Origin: Massospora cicadina
Taxonomy: Eukaryota > Entomophthoromycota > Entomophthoromycetes > Entomophthorales > Entomophthoraceae
Assembly (NCBI GenBank): GCA_022478985.1
Contig: JAKSZP010009282.1
Span: forward strand, 151,496-215,495
DNA: 64,000 nt
Reading direction: 5' to 3'
The notes beneath the pieces were generated by a model. The model was not told the origin of the DNA and did no database searches. It saw only the letters and a list, made by a program, of their open reading frames with translations. Shown here piece after piece: positions 55,801-64,000 of this stretch (position 1 is the first letter of the stretch; the number at the start of each line of letters is the position of its first letter). The position numbers and the translations under genes were made by a program.

Positions 55801-56560
55801 CATGAAACCACTTGACCTGAGGAAAGTTTAAAGCTGAGCTGTACCTTGTCTGTCTTGTGTGGCAGGAGGAAAGGTGTCATGCACCCGACTTAATATTGTG
55901 TTGAAATCCCCCATTAGCACTATATTGCCTGGGAATTGTAGTAGAGCAAGTACTTCCTAAAGACGGTCCTGCTCTTGACCTGATTTGGCAGGTATATGCT
56001 TGCAACAAAGAATGAGAACTCAGGGGTTGATAATTTAGCCAATATATGAGGCAATCATTAAGGTGTTTCAAAAATTGGTGGGTTTTTACCTGGGGGTTGA
56101 GGATAATAAGGGCCACATAGTGTGTCCAACAGGAGTTACCTCCAAATTGGTCATTCCATGCTACAAAATCAGAGGGGGGACATGGGGCTCCTGGACAGCT
56201 GCAACATCCATGCGAGTCAACATGAAATTGCAGAGGAGGTGGGCTCTCCGTTTGTAATCCTGCATCCCATTAGAGTTAATGGATTGCAGGGTCAGGGTGT
56301 CCCTTTTGAGCCTCATATCTGTCTTCCTCCGTATAGGGTGGTTAACTGAGCTTCCACCTGCATCCATAAGGCTGCTCATTTTTGGTCCTTGAGCTTGACT
56401 CTTTGCAGCAATCTGTGCTGATTGACAAGGAGGAGGATTATTCTGAGTTGATGGGGCTGAGGAGCCTGTAATCCAGCCCAAGATACTTCCCCCTCTGCTT
56501 TGCATAGGATTATCTTGAGGGTGCCCCATAGACTCCTCCATTTGTGCATCATCTGATGTA
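52870..56560 (-). pseudogene. LINE-2 ORF2: AP endonuclease, RT and zf-RVT-like module
   Basis: It reads from about 56560: acidic leader MDSDTSDDAQMEESMGHPQD, then endonuclease SINSNGMQDYKRRAHLLCNF and MDVAAVQEPHVPPL (to 56160), ALIILNPQVKTHQFL, and IVLMGDFNTILSRV (about 55880-55925). WIDMALVGPLLVGRV and ISDYRSLTVIL (55620-55735) follow. RT: LLSNRMTKWVAPRLNPAKHG (54650-54710), GVVALLDMGKAYDRVNWKYL (about 54510-54570), AFAYDTAVAIE (catalytic box with Asp to Tyr). C-terminal: GCPRCAELTDTHLHRSFTCP and PFWSKVREL (53121-53220). Open frames reach 154 codons. It would nick target DNA and copy the element RNA in the nucleus. Confidence 0.8.
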
Positions 56561-56639
56561 TCAGAGTCCATAGGCACCTCCTTCAGTACTGAGAATGGCG
56601 TCTGAGCTGCAATACCCGTAGATGGTGGGGTGGCAATGA

Positions 56640-58625
56640 CTTGAAAGCCTCCACCCTAACTTGGGGTACTTCATACCTGTTCCACCCTTAGGGTATTTTG
56701 TATTACTATTTTCGTTTTAGATGCCACCTCAGGGCTGGCTTCCTCTGTGTTAGCTTGATGAGAAGCAGATTTGCGCTTATTTTGGGCTGGTGAAGGGTCT
56801 GGCAATTTAGAAGGGGTTCCCATAGGAGAGGGTTTTCCGCACTAAGGGAATAGAGTTGTGCTACTGACTGTGCCTTCTCGACTGCTACGCAAAGGGCAGA
56901 GGGGGTGAGATCCTGTACGGGCACCCAGTGGGTTAGTTGTTGGATTGCCGCTGCTGCTGTATGGGAGTGTTTCTTACCTGTCATAGGGACTTAACTACTA
57001 GATGAGAGAGCTTGTTTACGTTCTGTACAACTATTATATAGGTGGCCCAAAGCATTACACCATGAGCAACGTGGTTGTTCCTGGTCTGGATCAACAAAGA
57101 AGATTTCTGAACAGAATCCAATGACTGCAACACTTGGGATAACCTCCATGTTGCGGGCCACCATTGGGTTGGGGATGAATGATGCCCTAGCAATATGAGC
57201 CCTCTGGGTTGGGGCATAATAGGCTGTTGCGCACAGGTCTACTTATAGAACTGACCCAAATTCCATCAATCCCTGATGAAGCACAAGCTTTAGGGATTCT
57301 GGGTCCACTGTAGTTGGAAGATTTGAGAAAGTTACCCATGAAATTTTCTCAAAGTTAGATCTAGTTCTCAGCACATGAAGAGAGCCATGCAGAATCTCAA
57401 TTGTAACTGAGTCTGCACGGTCTGCATCTGCTGCAGTTGTAAACCCTACATCAATAAAATGGCTTTCCACCACTTCATGAATAGTGGTGCTTACTGGAAA
57501 AGCTCTTGCTATGGCTTCAAAATAACTAAAATAATCCCTTAGATAAAACTCAACAGGATTATGCCCATAGTAGACTCTAACTGCATGAGCAAGAGTGGAC
57601 CTAGGGAGTGCACGTTATGAGCGAGTTTCTGCCCATCTCTTCCTCACTTCAGCCACAAAAGCAGCTTCACAAGGGTCAATGGTGGGTGGTGCAGGCACTA
57701 GTTTTTTCTGACATGCGCCTGAGGCATCCTTCACTCGCTTATTTTTGTTTACATTTAATTTTAAATTTAAACTATTGGATTCCCCATGGGGGGAACCCCA
57801 GACAGAGGCGCTGGCATTCCTCTGGATTTATGCGCTGGCCCCTGCTGGGCCTTCCCAGTAGGTACTTGATTTTTGCAGGTTGGGTAGGCTTACCTGATTT
57901 GGGTTTATTCCCTGCCAATTGATTGGGTAATTCTGGATCATCATCAAACCAATCTATTACTCCAGCCTTCATCCGACCATCAGCAGATACTGGTAGAGAT
58001 TTTTCAGCTGGTTGATTGGCTATTTGGCTAGTCCCAATTATATTTTGGTTTTGATTTTGATCTTGATGAATATTATGGCTTACTGATTCACCACTTAGTG
58101 TTGATTCAGTTGAGGCGTGTTGATTGCCTTCCAAACGATTAAAATGATGGCCAACTGATTCACCAATTTTCGTATATTCAGTCCGGCCGCTTTGGGTAAT
58201 TTTGGAAGTGAAAAAATGATGGCCAACTGATTCAACACTTTATGACGAATCAGTTTGGGCGCCCAGGCTGATTTCCGAAGTGGAGGCAGTTGGAAAAGCC
58301 AACCAAACCCCATGCGCGGTATTGGGAGCTGCAATACTCCCTACTACCATGGGCAAAACCTTAGATGTGCCTCCAGGGTGGAGTGCACTAATTGGGTGAC
58401 CCTCAGTCAGCACAGAGTTGACTGTGGTAGGATGTACAGTGGTTGCATCATTTGTGATCCCACTGTGGTTTAATAAAACTGGTCTGCATCTGCTTTTGCA
58501 GCTGCAGTTTAAGAGCGGGTTGTACGGGTTGATGCACAAGTTGACAACCAAGGGTTTTGTAATTTGGGGTGAGTTTGAGTGACTTCTGAAGCATCAGAGG
58601 TGCGTTCAGTGGACTTTACCACCAT
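56640..58625 (-). pseudogene. LINE-2 ORF1 (CCHC protein)
   Basis: It probably starts MVVKSTERTSDASEVTQTHP at 58625, 68 bases from the element start, read across frameshifts. Blocks: VNSVLTEGHPISALHPGGTS (58360-58420), STLAHAVRVYYGHNPVEFYL (57540-57600), HFIDVGFTTAADADRADSVT (57395-57465), ILHGSLHVLRTRSNFEKISW (about 57335-57395), ARNMEVIPSVAVIG, and the knuckle PRCSWCNALGHLYNSC (57028-57075), a perfect C-x2-C-x4-G-H-x4-C. Then VEKAQSVAQLYSLSAENPL. The block around F-T-T-A-A-D-A is shared with the ORF1-only elements. ORF1 ends near 56640 before the acidic leader of ORF2. Confidence 0.7.
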
Positions 58626-58709
58626 TTTTTGTTAGATTCGTTAATCTAAATTTCTGGGTGATTGTAATATTAAAAAATTGAAATTTAGCGGTCCCTCAAA
58701 GCGTACCTT

Positions 58710-58960
58710 CTTTTAAAGGAAATAGTATTTTCTTGGCCATTTTATTTCACAAGAAAATCAACCCATTCAGGACAAGGTCGAAGCAATCTCAAAATGCCTC
58801 CCCTAAAAATCTACGGGATATTCAGGTATTTCTAGGGATGATGGGGCATTACCATCAGTTCATCACTAAGTTCGCCCAACTCAGCAAGCCCCTTGTCCAT
58901 CTATTACCAATAATACCCCTTTTTATTGGGGTGCTGAAAAAAGGCCACTTTTGAGACACT
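58710..58960 (+). pseudogene. pol: Element B reverse transcriptase, thumb
   Basis: Continuation after LINE-2: FLGHFISQENQPIQDKVEAI (about 58727-58786), then, shifted, PKNLRDIQVFLGMMGHYHQF (58803-58862) and FAQLSKPLVHLLPI. It fits the residues after KPSKC at 50758, showing that 50759-58709 is inserted DNA. Confidence 0.75.
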
Positions 58961-59460
58961 GAAGCAACTGCTACAACAACGTCCTATCCTTTGGCACCAA
59001 GATTATAATAAACCATTTACCTTGTATACTGACGCCTCAGATTATGCCGTTGGGGCCATCTTTGCCTAATTGGATAAAAAATGTTGTTGATCATCTGTTA
59101 TTTTATTTCTGTAAAATGCCTTCAAAAGTGGAACGAATTACAGCTTTACAGAGAAGGTGTGCCTTGCCATTTTGTTAGCTGTAAAACACTACCTCCCTTT
59201 CCTATATGGGACCACCTTCGCTGTAGTTATAACCACACTTCGTTGAAGTGGTTACAGAATATGAAGGATCCTACTGGCCGGTTAGCTCTCTGGGCGCTAA
59301 AGCTCCAGCAATATGAAATGAAGATCAAACACTGTGCTGGGACCCATCACATGAATGTTGATGGGTTGATTTGGCTGCCAGTCCTTCACTTAGACAATAG
59401 TGAAACGGAGAGTCTACATGACCTCTTAATGACCCCTGATGCTTGGGAGAAATAGGATGA
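58961..59460 (+). pseudogene. pol: Element B RNase H
   Basis: TLKQLLQQRPILWHQDYNKP-type linker, then PFTLYTDASDYAVGAIFAQ (about 59014-59069; the last Gln codon is TAA), the first catalytic Asp in D-A-S. KVCLAILLAVKHYLPFLYGT (shifted, 59157-59212) and an open 124-codon frame (59081-59455) ending KIKHCAGTHHMNVDGLIWLP, where the RNase H end H-x-x-A-D-x-L-S-R is expected. Confidence 0.7.
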
Positions 59461-59499
59461 ACCCGTTCAGAAGATTCTAGCTTGACACTCCTGTAACAC

Positions 59500-60560
59500 T
59501 AAGGTGGAAAATGGAAACTATATAAGAAAGTAGGGGTGAATGGGTTGCCCTACCTCTGACCATCTGAGCGATTACCTGTGATTATGGAGCCTCATGCCAT
59601 CCTAGGGCATAGCGGAGTGCAGAAAATCTATGAGTGGGTGAAAGAATGCTACTACTGGGAGGGAGACATGGAGACCATATTTGAAGTCCTGGATGCCTGT
59701 CTGACATGTAAAAAGCAATCCAGCTTCAAAACCAGGTATCAATATCAATCTACCACCCTGTAACTGCTTTTCCACACAATAAGCCTAGGTGTGGTTGGCC
59801 CTCTACCCCAAACTACGTGTGGAAATCGATATATCTTGGTAGGTATTGATCACTTTACCAAACGGGTCAAGGCTGTGGCTCTTCCAGCTAAGACGTCCAA
59901 AGCCACTGTCACTTTCCTCATCAGTATATATTCTCTTGACATGATTGCCCACAAATTTTGCTTTATGATAATGGTAAAAATTTCACTTCTTAAGTGGTGA
60001 AGATCCTCGCTAACTCCCTGGGCACGCAACAGCTCTTTTCTTCCCCCTAAAATCCCTCAACCAATGGTACTGTTAAAAGAGCAAATGGTACCCTAGTCTC
60101 TATATTATAGAAAATGACCATTTCAGACCCGCTTCACTGTGATCTGTACTTATCAAGCACCCTCATGGCCTACTGTATAAGTTCCCGCCAAATCCTTAAA
60201 ATGTCTCTTTTCATGTGCTGTATGGATGGGAACCTGGAGTGCTGGCATCATTATCCAAAGATCTTTTCTCGATAGGACTGACCCTGAGAAAGCCATGAAA
60301 AATAGGACCAGCATATCATTTAGTTACAATAAGAGGCTATGTCTAATTTGGCCAAAACTGTCACAAAAGAGGGTCAGCCTGCTAATGATCTCCAGCCTCC
60401 TCTACCTTCTTTCCAAGTATCCAACTTGGTGCTGTACTATCATAATCAGATCACTTCTAGAAGGGAGAAGCTCAAATCTATTTGTTAAGTACCTTTTGTA
60501 GTCACTTACAAGCGAGGTGATTAGTATTCCATCAAATCCCTTGCTATAGTAGTGACTTTC
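59500..60560 (+). pseudogene. pol: Element B integrase, catalytic Glu changed to Lys
   Basis: Zinc domain HAILGHSGVQKIYEWVKECY (59590-59649) and VLDACLTCKK (59686-59715), complete H-H-C-C. Core: MVGPLPQTTCGNRYILVGID (59791-59850) with the first Asp in I-D-H-F-T-K, then, after a shift, LYDNGKNFTS (about 59959-59990) with the second Asp, and STNGTVKRANGTLVSIL (60057-60108). In the last block the catalytic Glu codon is AAA at 60075-60077, as in gypsy-A. A 3' piece to about 60540 holds a HRRGD-poor tail; I see no chromodomain. Confidence 0.75.
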
Positions 60561-61004
60561 AACCGAGTTCATGGCCAGTTCTTGCGGCCTTATTCTCCCC
60601 CTAACACTCTTAGTGGTGATGTCAGACAATTACAAGTCTGATATTGTAATAAGAGTGATTTGTCTTATAATAAAAACGAAATTGGCCATAAGACCCTGGC
60701 CAATTCTCAGTGGAACACTTCAAATAAAGATTTTCTATTTAATACAATTCTCAGCTAAATTTTTTAACTCTTAGGAATTAGGTTGTGTTGAAACTGCAGC
60801 CAAATGTGGAAAGTTATTCTGAGGCTCCTCCCTGGCCCCTCAACAATTCAGTTCAAACACTTAGGCGGAGAACACCCCCTTTTATAGGGGTGGAGGGGAT
60901 CCAGCAAGGTGAAAAAAATTTCTTGCTCTTTTGATTGAGTTAAATATATTAGTCTTTGCTGAATAAACTAGTTTTAACCAGTATTGACCCTCCATTGGTC
61001 TTTC

Positions 61005-61045
61005 TTTTTTTTTTAGTACTAGATGGTCCCAACCCAAGGGGGGGA
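61005..61045 (-). mobile_element. Ultra-short LINE tail (41 bp) with full target-site duplication
   Basis: On the minus strand TTGGGTTGGGACCATCTAGT followed by ACTAAAAAAAAAA, the common LINE 3' end. Perfect 14-bp duplication TCCATTGGTCTTTC at 60991-61004 and 61046-61059. It interrupts the 3' LTR of element B. Confidence 0.85.
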
Positions 61046-61259
61046 TCCATTGGTCTTTCCTTTGAAGCAAAGCGAGACTTAAAAGCTCTGATAGGTGGAA
61101 TCCACATATTCCCTAATTTGGACATTCCTAGCCTGTTATGAACTTTGAGCCTTGACATCATTATATACTAAGCAGCGAGATTATAATAGGCTTTGCTTCT
61201 TAACCCCCCTCCGCAGTTACTAATAAAACTCATATAAAAATTTAATACTTGTAGTTACT

Positions 61260-61281
61260 TTATTATTATTATTATTATTTT
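61260..61281. repeat. (ATT)n simple repeat
   Basis: About seven TTA/ATT units in the 3' LTR region of element B; the 5' LTR lacks this expansion. Confidence 0.8.
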
Positions 61282-61410
61282 ACTTTATCTGGTCAAATAA
61301 CCCCCTAATAATTATTTATCCCTGAATTATAAATCGTACTTTACCTGCAAATATCTGTTGGAATTTAGTTGCAAAAAGCATCAGAAAGCAATACCAAACT
61401 CTCAAAATCC

Positions 61411-62142
61411 AGTAGCTGAACCTAAATATAAAAGAATCGGGTAAAATTTTGATTTGAACGTCCTTGGAGGTTACTTAAAAAAATTCTGGTATTTTATCCC
61501 ATATAGATATCACTACTTTTGAAGAAAGTAACTATTACTGTTTATATGTATATATTCTGTTTGTCAAGCTAATATTTGCTAAAATCAAGGATAACTTATA
61601 ATTAGGATTGTTTTCCCTTAATACTATATCTTTTATAAATTTCTTATTTTAGGGTCTTCAGGTAGCTTAAAATTTTAACTGGATGATTGTACTTTTTCCA
61701 TCATGTCCCAACAATCCTCAGAGTATTTTTATCATACTAACAATCAACTTTATATAACCAAACACTGGCAAATGGCCAATTAGAAAGTAGAACATATTAT
61801 CAAGCTTATGTCAATATGGGGGCAGTGTAGTTGGTATTGATAATATTATAAATGATACAAACGCAGGGCTCATGGGGTGAGGTAAGCTTTGTAAAAAAAA
61901 CCTTGAGAGTTGCATAGTGGGTAATATTGTTTAGTAATAAGTTATTACCCAAAATTGGAGGCACTGAAGTGAGGCAACATATAGTAAATTATTACTAATT
62001 AATTTAACCAACATATAAAAGCGTGTATGTGGTTTTGAGGATGCTCTTAGAAGGTAATACTATAGAACAGCACCATCATAGGGGAAATAATTAAAAAGCC
62101 TCAGTCTACATATTAGTTAAATATAAGACTTAAGTACTTAGA
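61411..62142. other. A/T-rich stretch, no gene recognised
   Basis: It should contain the 3' end and LTR start of gypsy-F (minus). I could not identify a purine tract or LTR boundary. Confidence 0.3.
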
Positions 62143-63200
62143 TTAGTTAGACAGACGGTTAGTTAGACTAACAGCAACATTTAACCCTACTTTACCAAAT
62201 ATTAGGGCAAAAATGAGTGAGGATTTAAATAGGCTATTTAGAATCAGTGACTGTATAGCCAAATCTGTTGATACTCTATAAGAACTTAGCATTATTATAT
62301 TAATAAGGCAGCCATTAGTGGGATCTTCAAGAGTGCAAACATTGATGGATGTCTTCTTGATGATCTTGAAGGGCCCTTTCCAAATGTTCTCCAATTTTTT
62401 GCATATAAAGCCATGTTTATTATAAAAGAGGACCTATAACTCTATGGCAAAGTTTTGTAATAACAATCTATATTGGTTATCAAGTTGGTGAGCCTTGATT
62501 TTTCTATGCCAGCGCATTAGAGTAAGCTTGACTCTATAGCAAAATGTTGTTCCACATTAGATTTCTAAGACAATTAGTTAATCTCATATTTTCTTCATGG
62601 AAACTTGTATATAAAAGAAAAGGAGCGTAGGATTATTTTATAATGTAATTAGAATGACGATCACTCTGTTGAAGGTTTTAATAGTGATGTTATAAGCAAA
62701 CATATCAGAAATTAAAGAAGAAGTTTCTTTTTCTAGTTTGGTTCTTTTTATCTCTTACAAGATCCCAATGAGAGTATCATTTACCCATTCTACCATACTA
62801 TCATTATCGTGGTAGTAGGGTGTGGACATTAACCTGGTATGACCATCAAGTCATCAAGCTTGGATTTTACATGAGAAGTAAATTTGGTCTCATTATCTTA
62901 TAAGATAAACTGCAGAAATCTAGGCCTATTATTATTATACACCAACATAAATTTATTAATTGTCATAGCGCTAATTCCATAATTTCTTCAGCCTCTGACC
63001 ACATATTTAGGTGATTGTAGTCCATAATAATGTCTGTATTTTCCGTAACTATTGAGCAAAGTGTCACCAACGTTGATGAATATGATGCGCAGGCAAAATG
63101 GGTTTGATCAGTTAGGAGGAATTATTTTTTTGATGAGGCTCAAGTTGCATTTCTTACAACACCTAAAGGTTTCTGGTTTTCAGCATGCTTGATTTTTAAT
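62143..63200 (-). pseudogene. pol: gypsy-F integrase remnant
   Basis: From the right on the minus strand: FRCCKKCNLSL (about 63140-63175), the C-x2-C half of the zinc domain; IIMDYNHLNMWSEAEEIMEL (about 62965-63030), the first core block (D-Y-x-x-x-W-x-E); then DNETKFTSHVKSKLDDLMV (about 62840-62915), the D-N-G-x-x-F-T-S block; and DSMVEWVNDTLIGIL (about 62765-62815) keeping the catalytic Glu. Then FAYNITIKTFN. The 83-codon open frame 62143-62394 begins MENIWKGPFKIIKKTSINVC, the G-P-F module, nearly the same as that of gypsy-0 at 5.5 kb. All three acidic residues are recognisable, but stops and shifts lie between them. Confidence 0.65.
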
Positions 63201-64000
63201 GGTAGTTCTGGTTAAACTTGCTCAAGCATCTTTTTTAAACTCCATGCTCCATCACTTTGGGGCCCTGATAACTTTAGTTCAATCTATTTTTATGTGATGT
63301 CCAATATTGTTGCCTGTTAAAAATTTGTAAAACTTCCCATCTTTCTAGTAAATGTTCTTCCTTAATTTCTCATAGATTTTCTGAACCTCCACTGGTTATT
63401 TGTAACATTAGCGTGCTAGCAATTTATTAGGTAATTTATTGCTGAATTGGCGCTAAATCATGGTGTGCAGTTGAGATAAACAATTGGCTTATTGATGTTT
63501 TACACTGTAATGTTTTGTTTTTGAAATCATAAGTGTTTTAATTGGTTTGACCAACCAACAGCTTGTATAATTATATTTAATTTTATATGAATTGATTTTT
63601 AGATAAAGTATTTGACTTGTTCTTGGTAATTGATGGGGTGCGCGGCCTCCACTTTTATATGTAGTTGGTCAATTACCAAATTTACTAATAATTGAATCCC
63701 CTAATCCCCACCAACGTAATTATTAATACATTACATTATAGACCACCGGCGTCTTGGCTTTAGTTGCCAGATCGCCTCCAAGGTCACTTCAGCATCAATA
63801 TGCTATGTTGCCACGCATCAAAGTAAAACATTAGTAATAGAGTCTTAAATAATTACTATGGCTTGCTGGCACTAATTTGATTGCATCTGATGTAATTTAA
63901 ATGAAATTGACTACTGATCTTCGGTTGTAAATGCCTTATCCATATTCAGTTATTTGTCTGGTCTAATTTGGATATTACGTCAATAGTTACCAATTTTAAG
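63201..64000. other. A/T-rich end of the window, no gene recognised
   Basis: By position it could hold RNase H and RT of gypsy-F (minus strand, further 5'). I see no motif to support this. Confidence 0.3.

Larger units (their letters stand above)
52724..58692 (-). mobile_element. LINE-2: full-length two-ORF non-LTR retrotransposon
   Basis: 5,969 bp with a perfect 17-bp duplication (52707-52723 and 58693-58709). The minus strand starts ACCGCTAAATTTC, and its 3' end reads GAGACCACCTAGTGCTAAAA. Two ORFs: ORF1 with a CCHC knuckle, ORF2 with AP endonuclease, RT and a C-terminal zinc module. Compared with LINE-1 it has no large insertion and long conserved blocks, but it is not functional: several stops and shifts, RT box F-A-D-D reads F-A-Y-D (54241-54252), and endonuclease S-D-H reads S-D-Y (55640). 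The clade is not certain; APE plus zf-RVT and a separate ORF1 occur in L1-, Tad- and I-type LINEs. Confidence 0.85.
47289..61410 (+). mobile_element. Element B: gypsy retrotransposon with nested ORF1-only element and LINE-2
   Basis: 5' LTR 47289-48022, primer site, gag, protease, RT (to 50758), then nested guests (50774-58692), RT thumb, RNase H, integrase, and 3' LTR (60620 to about 61410). Without guests about 6.1 kb. Its LTR family has two further solo copies in the window. No chromodomain was seen. It lies inside the 3' LTR of chromo-2 and is therefore younger than it. The right boundary is approximate and the expected duplication ACCTC was not found there. Confidence 0.8.
60620..61410 (+). 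repeat. 3' LTR of element B (interrupted)
   Basis: Starts TGTCAGACAATTAC, with AAGACCCTGGCCAATTCTCA, CCCCCTTTTATAGGGGTGG (60868-60886) and, beyond a LINE tail, CCTAATTTGGACATTCC, aligning with 47289-48022. The last part, around TTGGAATTTAG and AAGCATCAGAAAGCAA (61354-61391), matches the 5' LTR end loosely. More diverged than the 5' copy. The right boundary is approximate. Confidence 0.6.

Noticed and set aside
1..64000. Bacterial-style operons, ribosome binding sites or terminators
   Set aside because: The content is eukaryotic retroelements. No prokaryotic gene organisation is visible.

Overview
This window is almost entirely nested, decayed retrotransposons. I find no host exon-intron gene, rRNA, tRNA gene or CRISPR array that I can support. 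The elements are Ty3/gypsy LTR retrotransposons (two with a chromodomain), two full-length two-ORF LINEs (CCHC ORF1; AP endonuclease, reverse transcriptase and a zf-RVT-like tail in ORF2), three short elements that carry only a LINE-type ORF1, one tRNA-headed SINE, solo LTRs and ultra-short LINE tails. This points to a large, repeat-rich eukaryotic genome. Chromodomain gypsy elements with a self-priming (Tf1/sushi-type) primer site fit a fungus best, but that is inference and I cannot name a species. Nearly every coding region is broken by stops and frameshifts.

Layout. 1-6.2 kb: gypsy-0 (+), with RT, integrase, a purine tract and the start of its 3' LTR. 6.2-24.2 kb: LINE-1 (+), about 5.96 kb after removing inserts. 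It is split inside its endonuclease by gypsy-A (-, 9011-20218, target duplication AATAC), which itself carries a solo LTR and two ORF1-only elements. 24.8-27.8 kb and 32.2-39.8 kb: two copies of a long LTR-like repeat (LTR-C). One is interrupted by a small non-autonomous LTR element, the other by a SINE and by chromo-1. 28.1-31.8 kb: a solo LTR and gypsy-D (-). 33.8-39.7 kb: chromo-1 (+), complete with paired LTRs, GGGTA duplication, self-priming site and chromodomain. 41.3-47.3 kb: chromo-2 (+), a related, more decayed copy carrying a 20-bp LINE tail. 47.3-61.4 kb: element B (+), inserted in the 3' LTR of chromo-2. Its RT is split by an ORF1-only element and then by LINE-2 (-, 5,969 bp). 61.4-64 kb: integrase remnant of gypsy-F (-).

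How the parts relate. The ORF1-only elements and the SINE end in the same 3' tail (core GTCCATCCCCTGGTCAGC plus an A/T-rich run) and have LINE-like target duplications. They therefore look like two kinds of parasite of one LINE whose ORF2 is not in this window. LINE-1, LINE-2 and the ultra-short tails share a different end (core CTAGTRCTAAAAAA). Gypsy-A, element B and the small non-autonomous element share a TGGTGCT primer-binding site. The nesting gives relative ages: chromo-2 before element B before ORF1-only copy 3 before LINE-2; LINE-1 before gypsy-A before the ORF1-only copies 1 and 2 and its solo LTR.

Limits: alignments were made by eye. Boundaries marked approximate could be off by tens of bases, and no similarity search was possible.
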